Notes: a model not told the origin generated them from the sequence alone. 64,000 nt of DNA from Amycolatopsis saalfeldensis (GCF_900110575.1 NZ_FOEF01000024.1:82705-146704); one strand, 5' to 3'. Counted from the stretch's first letter, positions 56,069 through 64,000 are shown. A program made the numbers and translations.

Positions 56069-57058
56069 ATGAAAAACACCTCAGTACAGCCACGTCCGGA
56101 CGAAATCGGGCTCTGGCTGGTGACAGCGCGTAGAGCAGTTTTATTGCTCGGTGTCACCGCCGGTTTTGTCTTTCTCGCCGTGCTTTTGGCGGGTGGAGCG
56201 CGTGCGGACGAACGGTCCGCCGACCCTTCCGGCCGGCCCGCTGCCCAGGAGCCCGCGAGCGGTCTGCCCGGTCCGTCCGGGAGACCGGGCGAGGCCGGGG
56301 AGCCTGCCGCTTCGGCACCGCATTCCGGGACGGCCGCAGGTGGTCCGGCGATCAAGCCGGTCATTGCGTCGCTGCATTCGGCGACGGCCGCGGTCAGCCC
56401 GGTGATTGAGCCGGTCGCTTCGGCATTGCGTCCGGTCGCGGAGGCGACGGCTCCGATCGTGGAGCCGCTGGCCAGTGCGGTGTCGCCGGTGACCGGGCCT
56501 CTGGTGCGGCCGGTGATCGGGGCGCTGTCCCCGTTGCTGGAGACCGTAGGCCCGGTGCTGCGGCCGGTGGTCGCACCGATCGTCGGTGCGGCGGAGCCGA
56601 TCGTGACACCGATTTCGCGCGCACTCGGCACGGAGCCGGTGATCGGCGCCGTCACGAGCCCGCGGCAGCATCCGGACCCGATCGGCCCCCGGGCCGATGT
56701 CGTGACCGGTGCTGTTGCCGGTCCGTCCGCGTGGCCGTCTTCCGTCCATTTTGGACAGAAGGTGGAAACGGCGACCTCGTCGCGCATCGGCGCGACTGGT
56801 CCCCGTCCCGTGATCGGGTGGCCGGAAATGGCCGCTTCGATGTCCGGGCAGGGCGTTCCGCAAGGACCGTCCCCATCGGACACGGCATGCTCGACCGGCA
56901 CGGCGACGCTGTCCGGCTCCGGGCAGCACGGCGGCGCGGCCGCGATCTTGGCTGCCCGTCCGGGTATTGCCGGGGCGCAACAGCACCGGCGAGCCCCGCC
57001 CGCCGGCGCGTGGCCGTCGCAGCGGTTGGTGTCCGCTGGTGAGAACCGGCCTGGATGA
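56069..57058 (+). CDS. Secreted Val/Pro-rich repetitive protein
   Basis: 329 residues from ATG 56069 with GGGGAGGTG upstream. A cytosolic lead and one hydrophobic helix (AVLLLGVTAGFVFLAVLLAGGARA) act as a signal peptide or anchor. A disordered Gly/Pro/Ser stretch is followed by a run of 9-12-residue repeats of the form PVI-P-V-ASAL-PV (KPVIASLHSATAAVSPVIEPVASALRPVAEATAPIVEPLASAVSPV). No family recognised. Driven by a SigK-type promoter and followed 57 bp later by the Gly/Ser repeat protein; both may build the surface. Confidence 0.75.
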   Translation: MKNTSVQPRPDEIGLWLVTARRAVLLLGVTAGFVFLAVLLAGGARADERSADPSGRPAAQEPASGLPGPSGRPGEAGEPAASAPHSGTAAGGPAIKPVIASLHSATAAVSPVIEPVASALRPVAEATAPIVEPLASAVSPVTGPLVRPVIGALSPLLETVGPVLRPVVAPIVGAAEPIVTPISRALGTEPVIGAVTSPRQHPDPIGPRADVVTGAVAGPSAWPSSVHFGQKVETATSSRIGATGPRPVIGWPEMAASMSGQGVPQGPSPSDTACSTGTATLSGSGQHGGAAAILAARPGIAGAQQHRRAPPAGAWPSQRLVSAGENRPG

Positions 57059-57115
57059 GCGTTTCTCTTTACCTCCAAAAATCCATAAAGGACAGATGGT
57101 AAGGAAAGGGAAACC

Positions 57116-58876
57116 ATGCACAAGTACGTGCGGAGGGGCTTGACGGCCTCGTTCATCTCAGGGGGCTTCCTCCTGCTGGGCACCGCGGTGGCCAGTGCGG
57201 ACACCGGTCACACCGACCCGCTCGGCGGAATCGGCGGTGGCCTGCACTCGGTGGTCACCGGCCTGACCTCGGCGGGCGCCCACGGTGGCAGCGGCGGCAG
57301 CTCCGGCGACGCCGGGAACGCCACCAGCGGCAACACGGCGGTCAGCGGGAACTCCGGCAACTCGGGGAACTCCGGCTCCACCGGTGGCAACAGCGCCGCG
57401 GGCCTGTGTGTGCTGGCGACATGCAATACCTCGGTCTCGTCGGGCAACTCGGGTGATACCGGGTCGACCGGCAGTACCGGGAGCGCGTCGAACACCAGCA
57501 CCACCACCGGCGGCAACTCCGGCGCGGCCGGCAACGGCGGCTCCGGCTCGGCGGTGGCGTCCGGCGCCAGCACCGGCACGGCCCAGGGCAGCGGCCACTC
57601 ACGTGGCGGTCTCCTGGGCGCGATCGGGAAGGTCACGGGCACCGCGACCGGCGGCAAGGGCGGCGACTCCGGCAACGCCGGGAACGCCACCAGCGGCAAC
57701 ACGGCGGTCAGCGGGAACTCCGGCAACTCGGGGAGCTCCGGCTCCACCGGCGGCAACAGCGCTTACGGGCTCTGCCTGCTGGCCCGCTGCACCACCACCG
57801 TCACCTCGGGCGATTCCGGTAGCACCGGTTCGACCGGCAGCACGGGTGACGCGTCGAACAGCAGCGTCACCACTGGCGGCGACTCCGGTGCTGCGGGCAA
57901 TGGCGGCGACGCCACGTCGGTGGCCACTGGTGCGAACACCGTCACGAGCAGTGGTGGCGAGGGCTGGTCGCGTCACAGTCAGGGCGGGCTGCTCGGCTCG
58001 TTCGGTGACGTGCTCTCGGGCGCGGCGGCCGGCAACGGCGGCAGCTCCGGCAATGCCGGTAACGCGGACAGCAAGAACACCGCGGTGACGGGCAAGTCCG
58101 GCAACTCGGGCGACTCCGGTTCCACCGGTGGCAACACTGCCATCGTGGGGAGCCTCGGTGGCCGGCAGAACGGCCGTCACGGTGGCTGGTCGAACGGCCA
58201 GGGTGAGCAGTCGAGCACCGCGGTCACGTCGGGCGATTCCGGGAGCACCGGTTCGACCGGCAGCACGGGTGACGCGTCGAACAGCAGCGTCACCACTGGC
58301 GGTAACTCCGGTGCTGCGGGCAATGGCGGCGACGCCACGTCCGTGGCCACTGGTGCGAACACTGTCACGAGCAATGGTGGCGACCGCTGGTCGCGTCACA
58401 GCCAGGGCGGCAGCACGAGCGTTCTGGGCCAGGCCGTCGCGATCGCAGCCGGCGGCAAGGGTGGCGACTCCGGTAATGCCGGTAACGCGGACAGCAAGAA
58501 CACCGCGGTGACCGGCAAGTCCGGCAACTCGGGCGACTCCGGCTCGACCGGTGGCAACACCGCTGTCACGTCCACCGGCGGCGGCTCCGGCCGCGGCCAG
58601 GGCCACGGCGGCTGGGGTCACCAGGGCTGGGGTCACGGCGACCGCGGCCAGTCCGGCTGGGGCCACGGCGGCTGGTCGAATGGCCAGGGTGAGCAGTCGA
58701 GCACCACGGTCACCTCGGGTGACTCCGGCAGCACCGGTTCCACCGGCGTGACCGGAACCGCCACGAACACCAGCACCACCACCGGCGGCAACTCCGGCCC
58801 GGCCGGCAACGGCGGCGACGCCGGAGCCATCGGCACCGGCTGGAACACCGTCGCGCACACCCCGCGCACCGTCTGA
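57116..58876 (+). CDS. Secreted Gly/Ser/Asn/Thr four-repeat surface protein
   Basis: 586 residues. Sec signal peptide (LTASFISGGFLLLGTAVASA-DT). The mature chain is four units of about 115-145 residues. Each opens SGNAGNA(T/D)S(G/K)NTAV(S/T)G(N/K)SGNSG.SGSTGGN, passes a variable loop, then TVTSGDSGSTGSTGSTGDASNSSVTTGGNSGAAGNGGDATSVATGANTVTS. Loops of units 1 and 2 hold Cys pairs (LCVLATC, LCLLARC). Those of units 3 and 4 are replaced by Gly/His/Trp-rich spacers (GRHGGWSNGQGEQ, GHGGWGHQGWGHGDRG). The periodic small and polar residues suggest a stacked beta-solenoid on the cell surface. Function unknown; an ice-binding, adhesive or matrix role is conceivable. Ends in a perfect terminator. Confidence 0.82.
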   Translation: MHKYVRRGLTASFISGGFLLLGTAVASADTGHTDPLGGIGGGLHSVVTGLTSAGAHGGSGGSSGDAGNATSGNTAVSGNSGNSGNSGSTGGNSAAGLCVLATCNTSVSSGNSGDTGSTGSTGSASNTSTTTGGNSGAAGNGGSGSAVASGASTGTAQGSGHSRGGLLGAIGKVTGTATGGKGGDSGNAGNATSGNTAVSGNSGNSGSSGSTGGNSAYGLCLLARCTTTVTSGDSGSTGSTGSTGDASNSSVTTGGDSGAAGNGGDATSVATGANTVTSSGGEGWSRHSQGGLLGSFGDVLSGAAAGNGGSSGNAGNADSKNTAVTGKSGNSGDSGSTGGNTAIVGSLGGRQNGRHGGWSNGQGEQSSTAVTSGDSGSTGSTGSTGDASNSSVTTGGNSGAAGNGGDATSVATGANTVTSNGGDRWSRHSQGGSTSVLGQAVAIAAGGKGGDSGNAGNADSKNTAVTGKSGNSGDSGSTGGNTAVTSTGGGSGRGQGHGGWGHQGWGHGDRGQSGWGHGGWSNGQGEQSSTTVTSGDSGSTGSTGVTGTATNTSTTTGGNSGPAGNGGDAGAIGTGWNTVAHTPRTV

Positions 58877-58897
58877 CGGTCACGGGCAGCACGGAAA

Positions 58898-58938
58898 AAG
58901 GGCGGGGCCACCAGGACAAACCTGGTGGCCCCGCCCTT
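58898..58938 (+). terminator. Strong terminator after the repeat protein
   Basis: Perfect 18-bp arms 58898-58915 and 58921-58938 (AAGGGCGGGGCCACCAGG and complement) around ACAAA, 21 bp after the stop. Confidence 0.9.
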
Positions 58939-58939
58939 C

Positions 58940-60244
58940 CTTCACGGGGGACCGGTTGCCTGCCCGGACCGGGCGGGCGGTGACCTTCGGTGGGCCTGGA
59001 CTACCGGGTTGCCGTTCCGACGCGGCCTGGAGACGGCGGCGGAGTCCGGGCCGTCCGGGCTGCTGCTTTGGAGTGAACCGGACACGGCGGTGAATGGGCC
59101 GGGCTGCCGGAGTTCTCGGTCCGAAGTGGACCGGAAGCGACGGTGATGGGTCCGGGATCGTCGGGCTTTTGTGCCGGTGTGGACTGGAAGTAGCGGTGAT
59201 GGGACTGGGCCGCAAGGTCGCTGAGCCGCAGGGCTGCTGAGCTGCAGGGGTCGGTGGGCTGCACGACTGGGCTGCCGGGCCGCTGGTCGCTGGGCAGCCG
59301 GTCGCTGGGCCGCCGGGGTCGCCGGGTCGCAGGCTGCTGGGCCGCAGGAGTCGCCGGGCTGCCAGGGCGCAGAGGCGCTGGGGTCGCCGGGTCGCAGGCT
59401 GCTGGGACAGCCGGGCTGCTGGGCAGTAAGAGTCGCAGGAGTCGCCGGGCTGCCGGGGCGCAGGGCCGCTGGGACAGCCGGGCTGCTGGGCCGCAGGAGC
59501 CGCCGGGCTGCCGGGACGCAGGGGCCGCCGGGCTGCAGGATGCTGAGCTTCAGGGCCGCTGGGCCGCTGGGCTGCTGGGCCGCTGGGCCGCAGGAGTCGC
59601 CGGATGCAGGGCCGCAGGGCCGTAGGGCTTCGGGTCAGGGTGGAGCGGAAGTGACTGTCGCGGGCACGGGCCGTCGGGCTGGCAGCCCGGTTTGGGCTGG
59701 AGGTGGCGGTGGTGGGGTCGGGCCGCAAGACCACTGGGCTATTGGTCCGGAGCGGGCCGGAGCAGGCCGGGCTTTCAGTCCGAAGTGGACTGGGAGTTGC
59801 CGAGGCAGGAGCGGTCAGGATTCGAGTCCGGAAAGGCAAGGGGGCCGCCATGCCGGGTGCTCTCGGATTCGTGACCACATGGACCTGTTCCGCGCGCAGT
59901 TCGGTGCTGCGGCGCGCCACGTCGGCTCGGCAGCCACACCCGCGGCAGGAATGCCCATCGTGCGGCACGACACTCGGTGGCGCTGTCTCGCGGCAGCGCG
60001 TGCCCCAGCACCGCTCGGGCTGCACCTGCCAACAAGCCCGCCGACCGAGCCGACCGAGCCAGTCAGGTCGACCGGGCCGATCAGGTCGACCGGGCCGATC
60101 AGGTCGACCGGGCCGATCAGGTCGACTGGGCCGGCCAGGCCGACCGAGCCGATCAGGTCGACCGGGCCGACCGAGCCGGTCAGGTCGAGCGGGCCGACCA
60201 AACCACCCGACCCAGCACCGGCCCCACCTCACCTCCCCTAAAAC
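58940..60244. repeat. 1.3-kb geneless zone of degenerate repeats
   Basis: No supportable gene. 59040-59220 and 59640-59830 hold variants of a roughly 50-bp unit with GTGGACTGGAAGTNGCGGTGATGGG-like cores. 59220-59620 is a (GCTGCTGGGCCGCAGGAGTCGCCGG)-like low-complexity run. 60065-60136 has four exact 18-bp copies of AGGTCGACCGGGCCGATC (starts 60065, 60083, 60101, 60119), decaying to about 60190. A long minus-strand open frame (58880-60232) is compositional only: it lacks a ribosome site and domains. Confidence 0.7.
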
Positions 60245-60967
60245 TCACCCAAGGGAGAGGAGCGCGACCCCCGGCGTCGTCGGCTGGGGTGAACCGGCGA
60301 CTGGTTCCGTGGTGATTGCCATGCGGTTGGCGTCGGCGGGGACTGCGGCGATCAGAGCCGTGGGTCCGGCCCCGGGGCGGAGCAGGCCTGCCGACAGTGG
60401 GCCGCGCGGGCCGATCAGCCAAACCTGGTACGCGTGCGCCCCGTCGAGGGCGGGCAGGCCGTGGACGGCCACCGACACTTTCCCCAGCATCCGGGAGACG
60501 GCCACCGTGGCGGTGCCGCCGGTGGTGCCGTGACCGGTCACCGTGATGGCGTCGGCGGCCTGTTCGACCGGATTCTGCTGCTGGGCGGTGGAAACCGGCT
60601 CCGGTGGCGCTGCGTTGATCGTGACGCCCGCGACCACCACCCCGGTGATCACCGCGGCGGCTGCCAGACCCGCGGCGGCGCGCGTGCGCCAGGACGGAGT
60701 GGAACGGGCGAGCGGCAACGGGGTCGTCACCAGCGGCGGCAGCTGGCGGGTTTCCGTGACCGCGGTGAGCACCCTGGCCCGCAGCCCGTCACCGGGCCGG
60801 CTGTCGACGGCGGCGCCGAGCCGTCCCGAGACCTCGCGGAACTCGTCGACTTCGAGCGCGCAGGGCTCGCATTGGGACAGGTGCTGCTCGAAGCGTTCAC
60901 GCTCCGGCCCGGTGAGCGCGTCCAAGGCGTACGCACCGGTGAGGGTGTGGGCATCGGCGCTCATCAT
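60245..60967 (-). CDS. rskA: RskA-like anti-sigma factor
   Basis: 240 residues. N-terminal zinc-type anti-sigma domain with HLSQCEPCALEVDEF (H-x3-C-x2-C), a membrane helix at about 95-115 (AAAGLAAAAVITGVVVAGVTI) and an extracellular RskA domain (AVHGLPALDGAHAYQVWLIGPRGPLSAGLL). It holds the SigK-like factor at the membrane until regulated proteolysis. Its ATG overlaps the sigma stop. In Mycobacterium tuberculosis RskA controls SigK and the MPT70/MPT83 fasciclin proteins; the fasciclin gene at 63422 fits. Confidence 0.92.
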   Translation of the reverse strand: MMSADAHTLTGAYALDALTGPERERFEQHLSQCEPCALEVDEFREVSGRLGAAVDSRPGDGLRARVLTAVTETRQLPPLVTTPLPLARSTPSWRTRAAAGLAAAAVITGVVVAGVTINAAPPEPVSTAQQQNPVEQAADAITVTGHGTTGGTATVAVSRMLGKVSVAVHGLPALDGAHAYQVWLIGPRGPLSAGLLRPGAGPTALIAAVPADANRMAITTEPVAGSPQPTTPGVALLSLG

Positions 60968-61566
60968 GACTGTGCTCCCATGGCAGTGCGCAAGCGGATC
61001 AGGCCGTCCCGCATGCGGGACTTGATCGTGCTGACGGAAACCCCCAGCCGCTCGGCGACTTCGCGGCAGGTGTACCCGTCGTAGTAGGCGAGGGTGATGG
61101 ACTCCCGCTGCAGGTCGGTCAGGACGGCCAGCGCCGAGCGGACGTCGTCGCGCTCCAGTCCGACCAATGTGGACTCCGCCACCTCGTCGAAGTCCCGGCG
61201 GGGGTCGAGCAGGCCGGCGCGGGTCTCCCGGTCGGATCCCGCCTGCTCCGCGCGGACGCGGTCGATCGCCCGGTGGTGGGCGATGGTCAGCACCCAGGCG
61301 CGGACACTGCCCCGGTGTTCGGCGAACGAAGCCGCCTTACGCCAGACCTCGAGCAGTACCTCCTGCGCGACCTCTTCGGACTGCGCGCGGTCGCGCACCA
61401 CCCTCGTCACCATGCCCAGCACGGGGCCGGCGAGCTGGTCGTACAGCGCGGCGAACGCGTCTTCGTCCCCGAGCGCGACCCGGCCGATCAGGACTTCGGC
61501 GGTCACGAGCGGGTCCGCCGGTGCCGGTGGCGGCGCGAGCACGAGCGCCCTGGCGGGGGTGGCCAT
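60964..61566 (-). CDS. sigK: SigK-like ECF RNA polymerase sigma factor
   Basis: 200 residues. Region 2 at about 35-105 (FAALYDQLAGPVLGMVTRVVRDRAQSEEVAQEVLLEVWRKAASFAEHRGSVRAWVLTIAHHRAIDRVR) and region 4 at about 140-195 (VLTDLQRESITLAYYDGYTCREVAERLGVSVSTIKSRMRDGLIRLR). Coupled to rskA. Its own promoter CAATCC-N16-CGAATC shows autoregulation, and the same motif precedes four other genes in the window. Confidence 0.93.
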   Translation of the reverse strand: MATPARALVLAPPPAPADPLVTAEVLIGRVALGDEDAFAALYDQLAGPVLGMVTRVVRDRAQSEEVAQEVLLEVWRKAASFAEHRGSVRAWVLTIAHHRAIDRVRAEQAGSDRETRAGLLDPRRDFDEVAESTLVGLERDDVRSALAVLTDLQRESITLAYYDGYTCREVAERLGVSVSTIKSRMRDGLIRLRTAMGAQS

Positions 61567-61626
61567 AGGTGATCCCTCCCGGCCTGCGCCGAGTCCGACG
61601 CCGAGGTCCTCGGCGTGTCAAGAGGT

Positions 61627-61654
61627 GATTCGCTGTGGACGCCACCGTGGATTG
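61627..61654 (-). promoter_or_regulatory. Autoregulatory SigK-type promoter of sigK-rskA
   Basis: Minus strand: CAATCC (61654-61649), 16 bp, CGAATC (61632-61627), about 60 bp before the ATG. Confidence 0.8.
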
Positions 61655-61691
61655 GTCCCGGTCGCCGGGCTCACCCCACCGGGTCGATGGC

Positions 61692-61719
61692 CAATCCCCG
61701 CGGCCGTCGGGGCCGAATG
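61692..61719 (+). promoter_or_regulatory. SigK-type promoter of the molybdopterin oxidoreductase, leaderless
   Basis: CAATCC (61692-61697), 16 bp, CGAATG (61714-61719); the ATG at 61726 follows by 6 nt, so the mRNA is probably leaderless. This supports that start. Confidence 0.78.
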
Positions 61720-61725
61720 TCCTGC

Positions 61726-63300
61726 ATGACCGCTACGCAGATCAGCACCCCGGAGACTCCCGTGCCGCCCGAACGCGTCCGGCTGCGGTTGCCGTCGGCC
61801 GGGTTGTGCGGGGTGCTGGCACTGCTGGCCGCGCTGGCGGCCGGACACCTGGTGGCGGGGTTCATCAGCATCAACGCCTCGCCGTACCTGGCGGTGGGCA
61901 ACGGTGCGATCGACCTGACGCCGGTGCAGCTGAAGGACTTCGCGGTGCGGACGTTCGGCACCTACGACAAGGTCGTGCTGCTGGGCGGCATGGCGGCGGT
62001 CATGGTGGTGGTCTCGGCGCTGGCCGGGGTCGTCTCGGCGCGCTCGCGGTGGCCGGGAGTGGTCATCGTCGCGCTGTTCGGCCTGGTGGGCGGGTTCGCG
62101 GTGTACGAGCGGCCGGACCTGAAGACGGTCGCGCTGCTGGCGCCGTTGGCGAGCTTGCTGGTGGGGGTGACGGTGTTCGTGGTGCTGCACCGCCTGGCGC
62201 CGCGGAAGAACGCGGTGGCCGCCGGCGAGGGCGCGTCACGAAGGTCGTTCCTGCTGGGCGGGGCCGGCGTGCTCGTCGGGGCCGGGGTCTTCGGCGGCGC
62301 GGGCCAGCTGATCAGCGGGACGCGCGACGCGACGGCTTCCCGCGCGGCGGTCGGGACGCTGAAACCCGCGGTGGCGGCGCCGCCGATTCCGGCGGACGCG
62401 GACTTCGCGAAGCTGGGCACACCCTCGTTCGTGACGCCGAATGCGCAGTTCTACCGGGTGGACACGGCATTGTCGGTGCCGCAGGTGCGCACGGAGGACT
62501 GGTCGCTGCGGATCCACGGGATGGTGGACCGGGAAATGCGTTACAGCTTCGGCGATATCCGCAACCGGCCGTTGACGGAGCGGACGATCACGATGACGTG
62601 TGTGTCCAATGAGGTCGGTGGCACCTATGTGTCGACATCGGACTTCATCGGCGTGGACCTGGCGGACCTGCTCGCGGAGGCGGGGGTGCGGCCCGGGGCG
62701 GAGCAGCTGTTCTGCACGAGTGTCGACGGCTGGACGTCGGGGACCCCGGTGGCCGCGGCGGTGGACCGCAGCCGGGGCGCGATGCTGGCCATCGGGATGA
62801 ACCGGGAGCCGCTGCCGCTGGAGCACGGGTTCCCGGCGCGGCTGGTGACGCCTGGGCTGTACGGGTATGTGTCGGCGACGAAGTGGGTCGTGGACATCGA
62901 GGTGACCACGTGGAAGGCGCGGCAGGCGTACTGGCTGAAGCGGAGCTGGAGCGAGCAGGCGCCGATCAAGACCGAGTCGCGGATCGACACGCCCAAGGGG
63001 TTCGACACGGTGCCCTCGGGCGAGGTGCGGTTGTCGGGGATCGCGTGGGCGCAGTTCCGCGGGATCGAGCGGGTCGAGATCAAAGTGGACAACGACGGGT
63101 GGCAGCCGGTGATGCTGTCGACCGAGGTGAACGTGAACACCTGGCGGATGTGGTGGGCGCAGATCACCGTGAAGCCGGGCACGCATCAGGTTTTCGTGCG
63201 GGCGACCGACAAGACCGGCTACACCCAGACCGACGCGCGCGCCGGCACGGTCCCGAACGGCGCCACGGGCTGGCACTCCACGACCTTCATCGCCTCCTGA
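61726..63300 (+). CDS. Membrane molybdopterin-dependent oxidoreductase (sulfite oxidase fold)
   Basis: 524 residues. About four or five membrane helices come first (AGLCGVLALLAALAAGHLVAGF, VVLLGGMAAVMVVVSALAGVV, WPGVVIVALFGLVGGFAVY, LLAPLASLLVGVTVFVVLH), then a further RRSFLLGGAGVLVGAGVF segment. The C-terminal 330 residues are the Mo-cofactor fold: LRIHGMVDREMRYSFGDI, ITMTCVSNEVGG (Cys as Mo ligand), FCTSVDGWTSG, PLPLEHGFPARLVTPGLYGYVSATKWVVDIEV, and a C-terminal dimerisation domain. It probably reduces or oxidises an envelope substrate, for example methionine sulfoxide; the substrate is inferred. In the SigK-like regulon. Confidence 0.9.
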   Translation: MTATQISTPETPVPPERVRLRLPSAGLCGVLALLAALAAGHLVAGFISINASPYLAVGNGAIDLTPVQLKDFAVRTFGTYDKVVLLGGMAAVMVVVSALAGVVSARSRWPGVVIVALFGLVGGFAVYERPDLKTVALLAPLASLLVGVTVFVVLHRLAPRKNAVAAGEGASRRSFLLGGAGVLVGAGVFGGAGQLISGTRDATASRAAVGTLKPAVAAPPIPADADFAKLGTPSFVTPNAQFYRVDTALSVPQVRTEDWSLRIHGMVDREMRYSFGDIRNRPLTERTITMTCVSNEVGGTYVSTSDFIGVDLADLLAEAGVRPGAEQLFCTSVDGWTSGTPVAAAVDRSRGAMLAIGMNREPLPLEHGFPARLVTPGLYGYVSATKWVVDIEVTTWKARQAYWLKRSWSEQAPIKTESRIDTPKGFDTVPSGEVRLSGIAWAQFRGIERVEIKVDNDGWQPVMLSTEVNVNTWRMWWAQITVKPGTHQVFVRATDKTGYTQTDARAGTVPNGATGWHSTTFIAS

Positions 63301-63307
63301 TCACGAC

Positions 63308-63323
63308 TCACTCGAAAGAGTGA
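63308..63323 (+). terminator. Small GAAA-loop hairpin after the oxidoreductase
   Basis: TCACTC (63308-63313), GAAA, GAGTGA (63318-63323): a 6-bp stem 8 nt after the stop, no T run. Weak terminator or mRNA 3' structure. Confidence 0.35.
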
Positions 63324-63333
63324 AGGAAAAGAC

Positions 63334-63361
63334 CAATCCCGGTGCCGTCCGGCCCCGAATC
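63334..63361 (+). promoter_or_regulatory. SigK-type promoter of the fasciclin gene
   Basis: CAATCC (63334-63339), 16 bp, CGAATC (63356-63361), 60 bp before the GTG at 63422. Confidence 0.8.
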
Positions 63362-63421
63362 CCCAGTGTCACAAACAGTTCAGCCACGGACTGTTCTTCC
63401 CAACTTCTGGAGTGAATCCTC

Positions 63422-64000
63422 GTGAAGTCTCTGCGTATCGCCGGCCTCGGCGTCACCGCTGTCGCCGCCCTCGCCCTGTCCGCCTGCGGCAGCAGCACCA
63501 ACAGCGGTTCGTCGGCCAGCAGCAGTGCCCCGGCCCCGTCCTCCATGTCGGCCCCGTCGTCCAGTGACTCGGGTGCTTCCGGTGGCGTGACCACCAACGC
63601 CGACGTCTTCGGCCCGGCTTGCTCGCAGCTGCCGCAGGGCAGCGCCGCCGGCTCGCTGGACTCGATGGGCCCGCAGCCGGTCGCGTCGGCCGCCTCGACC
63701 AACCCGCTGCTGACCAAGCTGGTCGCCGCGGTCAAGGCCACCAACCTGGTCGACACGCTCAACAGCCAGCCCGCGATCACCGTCTTCGCGCCGGCCGACC
63801 CCGCCTTCGCGGCGCTGGGCGACGCGAAGTTCAACGAGCTGGCGAAGAACCCGAGCCAGCTGGCGCCGATCCTGCAGTACCACGTCCTGCCCAAGCGCTA
63901 CGACGCCAAGGGCCTGGCCGCCGCCGGTGGCTCGGTCACCTCGCTCGACACCGCGGGCGGCCCGCTGAAGATCGAAGGCTCCGGCGACAACATGACCGTC
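63422..64000 (+). CDS. Fasciclin (FAS1) domain lipoprotein, 3' end outside window
   Basis: 193 residues are visible from GTG 63422, which has GGAG 9 nt upstream. Lipobox LALSAC, so it is membrane-anchored outside. A Ser/Ala/Pro-rich linker (about 25-60) leads to a FAS1 domain of the MPT70/MPT83 type: NPLLTKLVAAVKATNLVDTLNSQPAITVFAPADPAFAALG...QLAPILQYHVLPKRYDAKGL. MPT70 and MPT83 are the SigK targets in mycobacteria, and this gene has the SigK-type promoter. It likely takes part in cell-surface adhesion. Nothing after 64000 is visible. Confidence 0.9.
   Translation, partial: MKSLRIAGLGVTAVAALALSACGSSTNSGSSASSSAPAPSSMSAPSSSDSGASGGVTTNADVFGPACSQLPQGSAAGSLDSMGPQPVASAASTNPLLTKLVAAVKATNLVDTLNSQPAITVFAPADPAFAALGDAKFNELAKNPSQLAPILQYHVLPKRYDAKGLAAAGGSVTSLDTAGGPLKIEGSGDNMTV

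Noticed and set aside
60065..60136. Possible CRISPR array (18-bp repeats)
   Set aside because: The repeats are contiguous with no spacers and no cas genes are nearby; it is a simple tandem repeat.
58880..60232. 450-aa minus-strand open frame in the repeat zone
   Set aside because: Low-complexity Pro/Arg/Ser translation of tandem repeats, no family signal or ribosome site, and it begins inside a terminator arm region.

Overview
The window looks like a chromosomal segment of a high-GC, antibiotic-producing actinobacterium of the Pseudonocardiales, most like Amycolatopsis. This is inferred from strong GC3 coding bias, frequent GTG/TTG starts, stop-start overlaps, Lsr2, SARP/LuxR and NACHT regulators, a SigK/RskA/fasciclin locus, and an over-represented TCCAC(A/T)GTGGA word. 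I could not run a database search, so family names come from motifs.

Left part (1-8 kb): the distal end of a PUFA/heterocyst-glycolipid-like iterative type I PKS operon. It holds a truncated KR protein, a KS-AT-DH-PPTase megaprotein, an ACP, an alpha/beta hydrolase and an MGT-type glycosyltransferase, all with stop-start overlaps. The likely product is a glycosylated polyketide or fatty lipid. Then come a catalase-like peroxidase, a TetR plus secreted carboxylesterase pair, a quinone oxidoreductase and a large secreted GH2 glycosidase (8-16 kb).

16-27 kb: a peptide or amine salvage block with a DAO-type oxidase, S9 peptidase, Dpp/Opp ABC importer, TetR regulator and M20 peptidase. The importer's binding protein has an in-frame TGA 27 codons before its natural end. 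Near-identical 19-bp inverted repeats precede the transporter/TetR and the M20 gene. 27.5-31 kb: lsr2, an amidohydrolase/MarR pair with two palindromic operators, and a secreted serine hydrolase.

31.2-36 kb: a 174-bp-period intergenic repeat array, a LuxR-SARP fusion regulator divergent from an HTH-NACHT-membrane STAND protein, and a PLP-enzyme pseudogene. 36-41 kb: a GH12 glucanase with a CebR-like box, a DGPF protein plus ECF42-type sigma factor, and an AraC/metallo-beta-lactamase pair with apparently leaderless promoters.

41-47 kb: a DUF3558-like lipoprotein, a membrane Ser/Thr kinase, and an unrecognised two-gene unit (657-aa C-terminally membrane-anchored protein plus 527-aa soluble protein). 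Next is a ribbon-helix-helix gene with a palindromic autoregulatory site. 47-54 kb: a DUF4097/DrrAB/P450 operon, a membrane protein with 52-residue Glu-Pro tandem repeats, and a TetR/VOC pair.

54.7-64 kb: a cell-surface regulon of a SigK-like ECF sigma factor. Five promoters of the form CAATCC-N16/17-CGAAT(G/C) precede sigK itself, a molybdopterin oxidoreductase, a fasciclin lipoprotein, a Tat-exported ferritin-like protein and a secreted Val/Pro-rich protein. A 586-aa secreted Gly/Ser/Asn/Thr repeat protein lies in the same block, ended by an 18-bp perfect terminator hairpin, and a 1.3-kb degenerate repeat zone separates it from rskA. The SigK module, the 43-46.7 kb pair and the repeat protein are the best candidates for undescribed biology.
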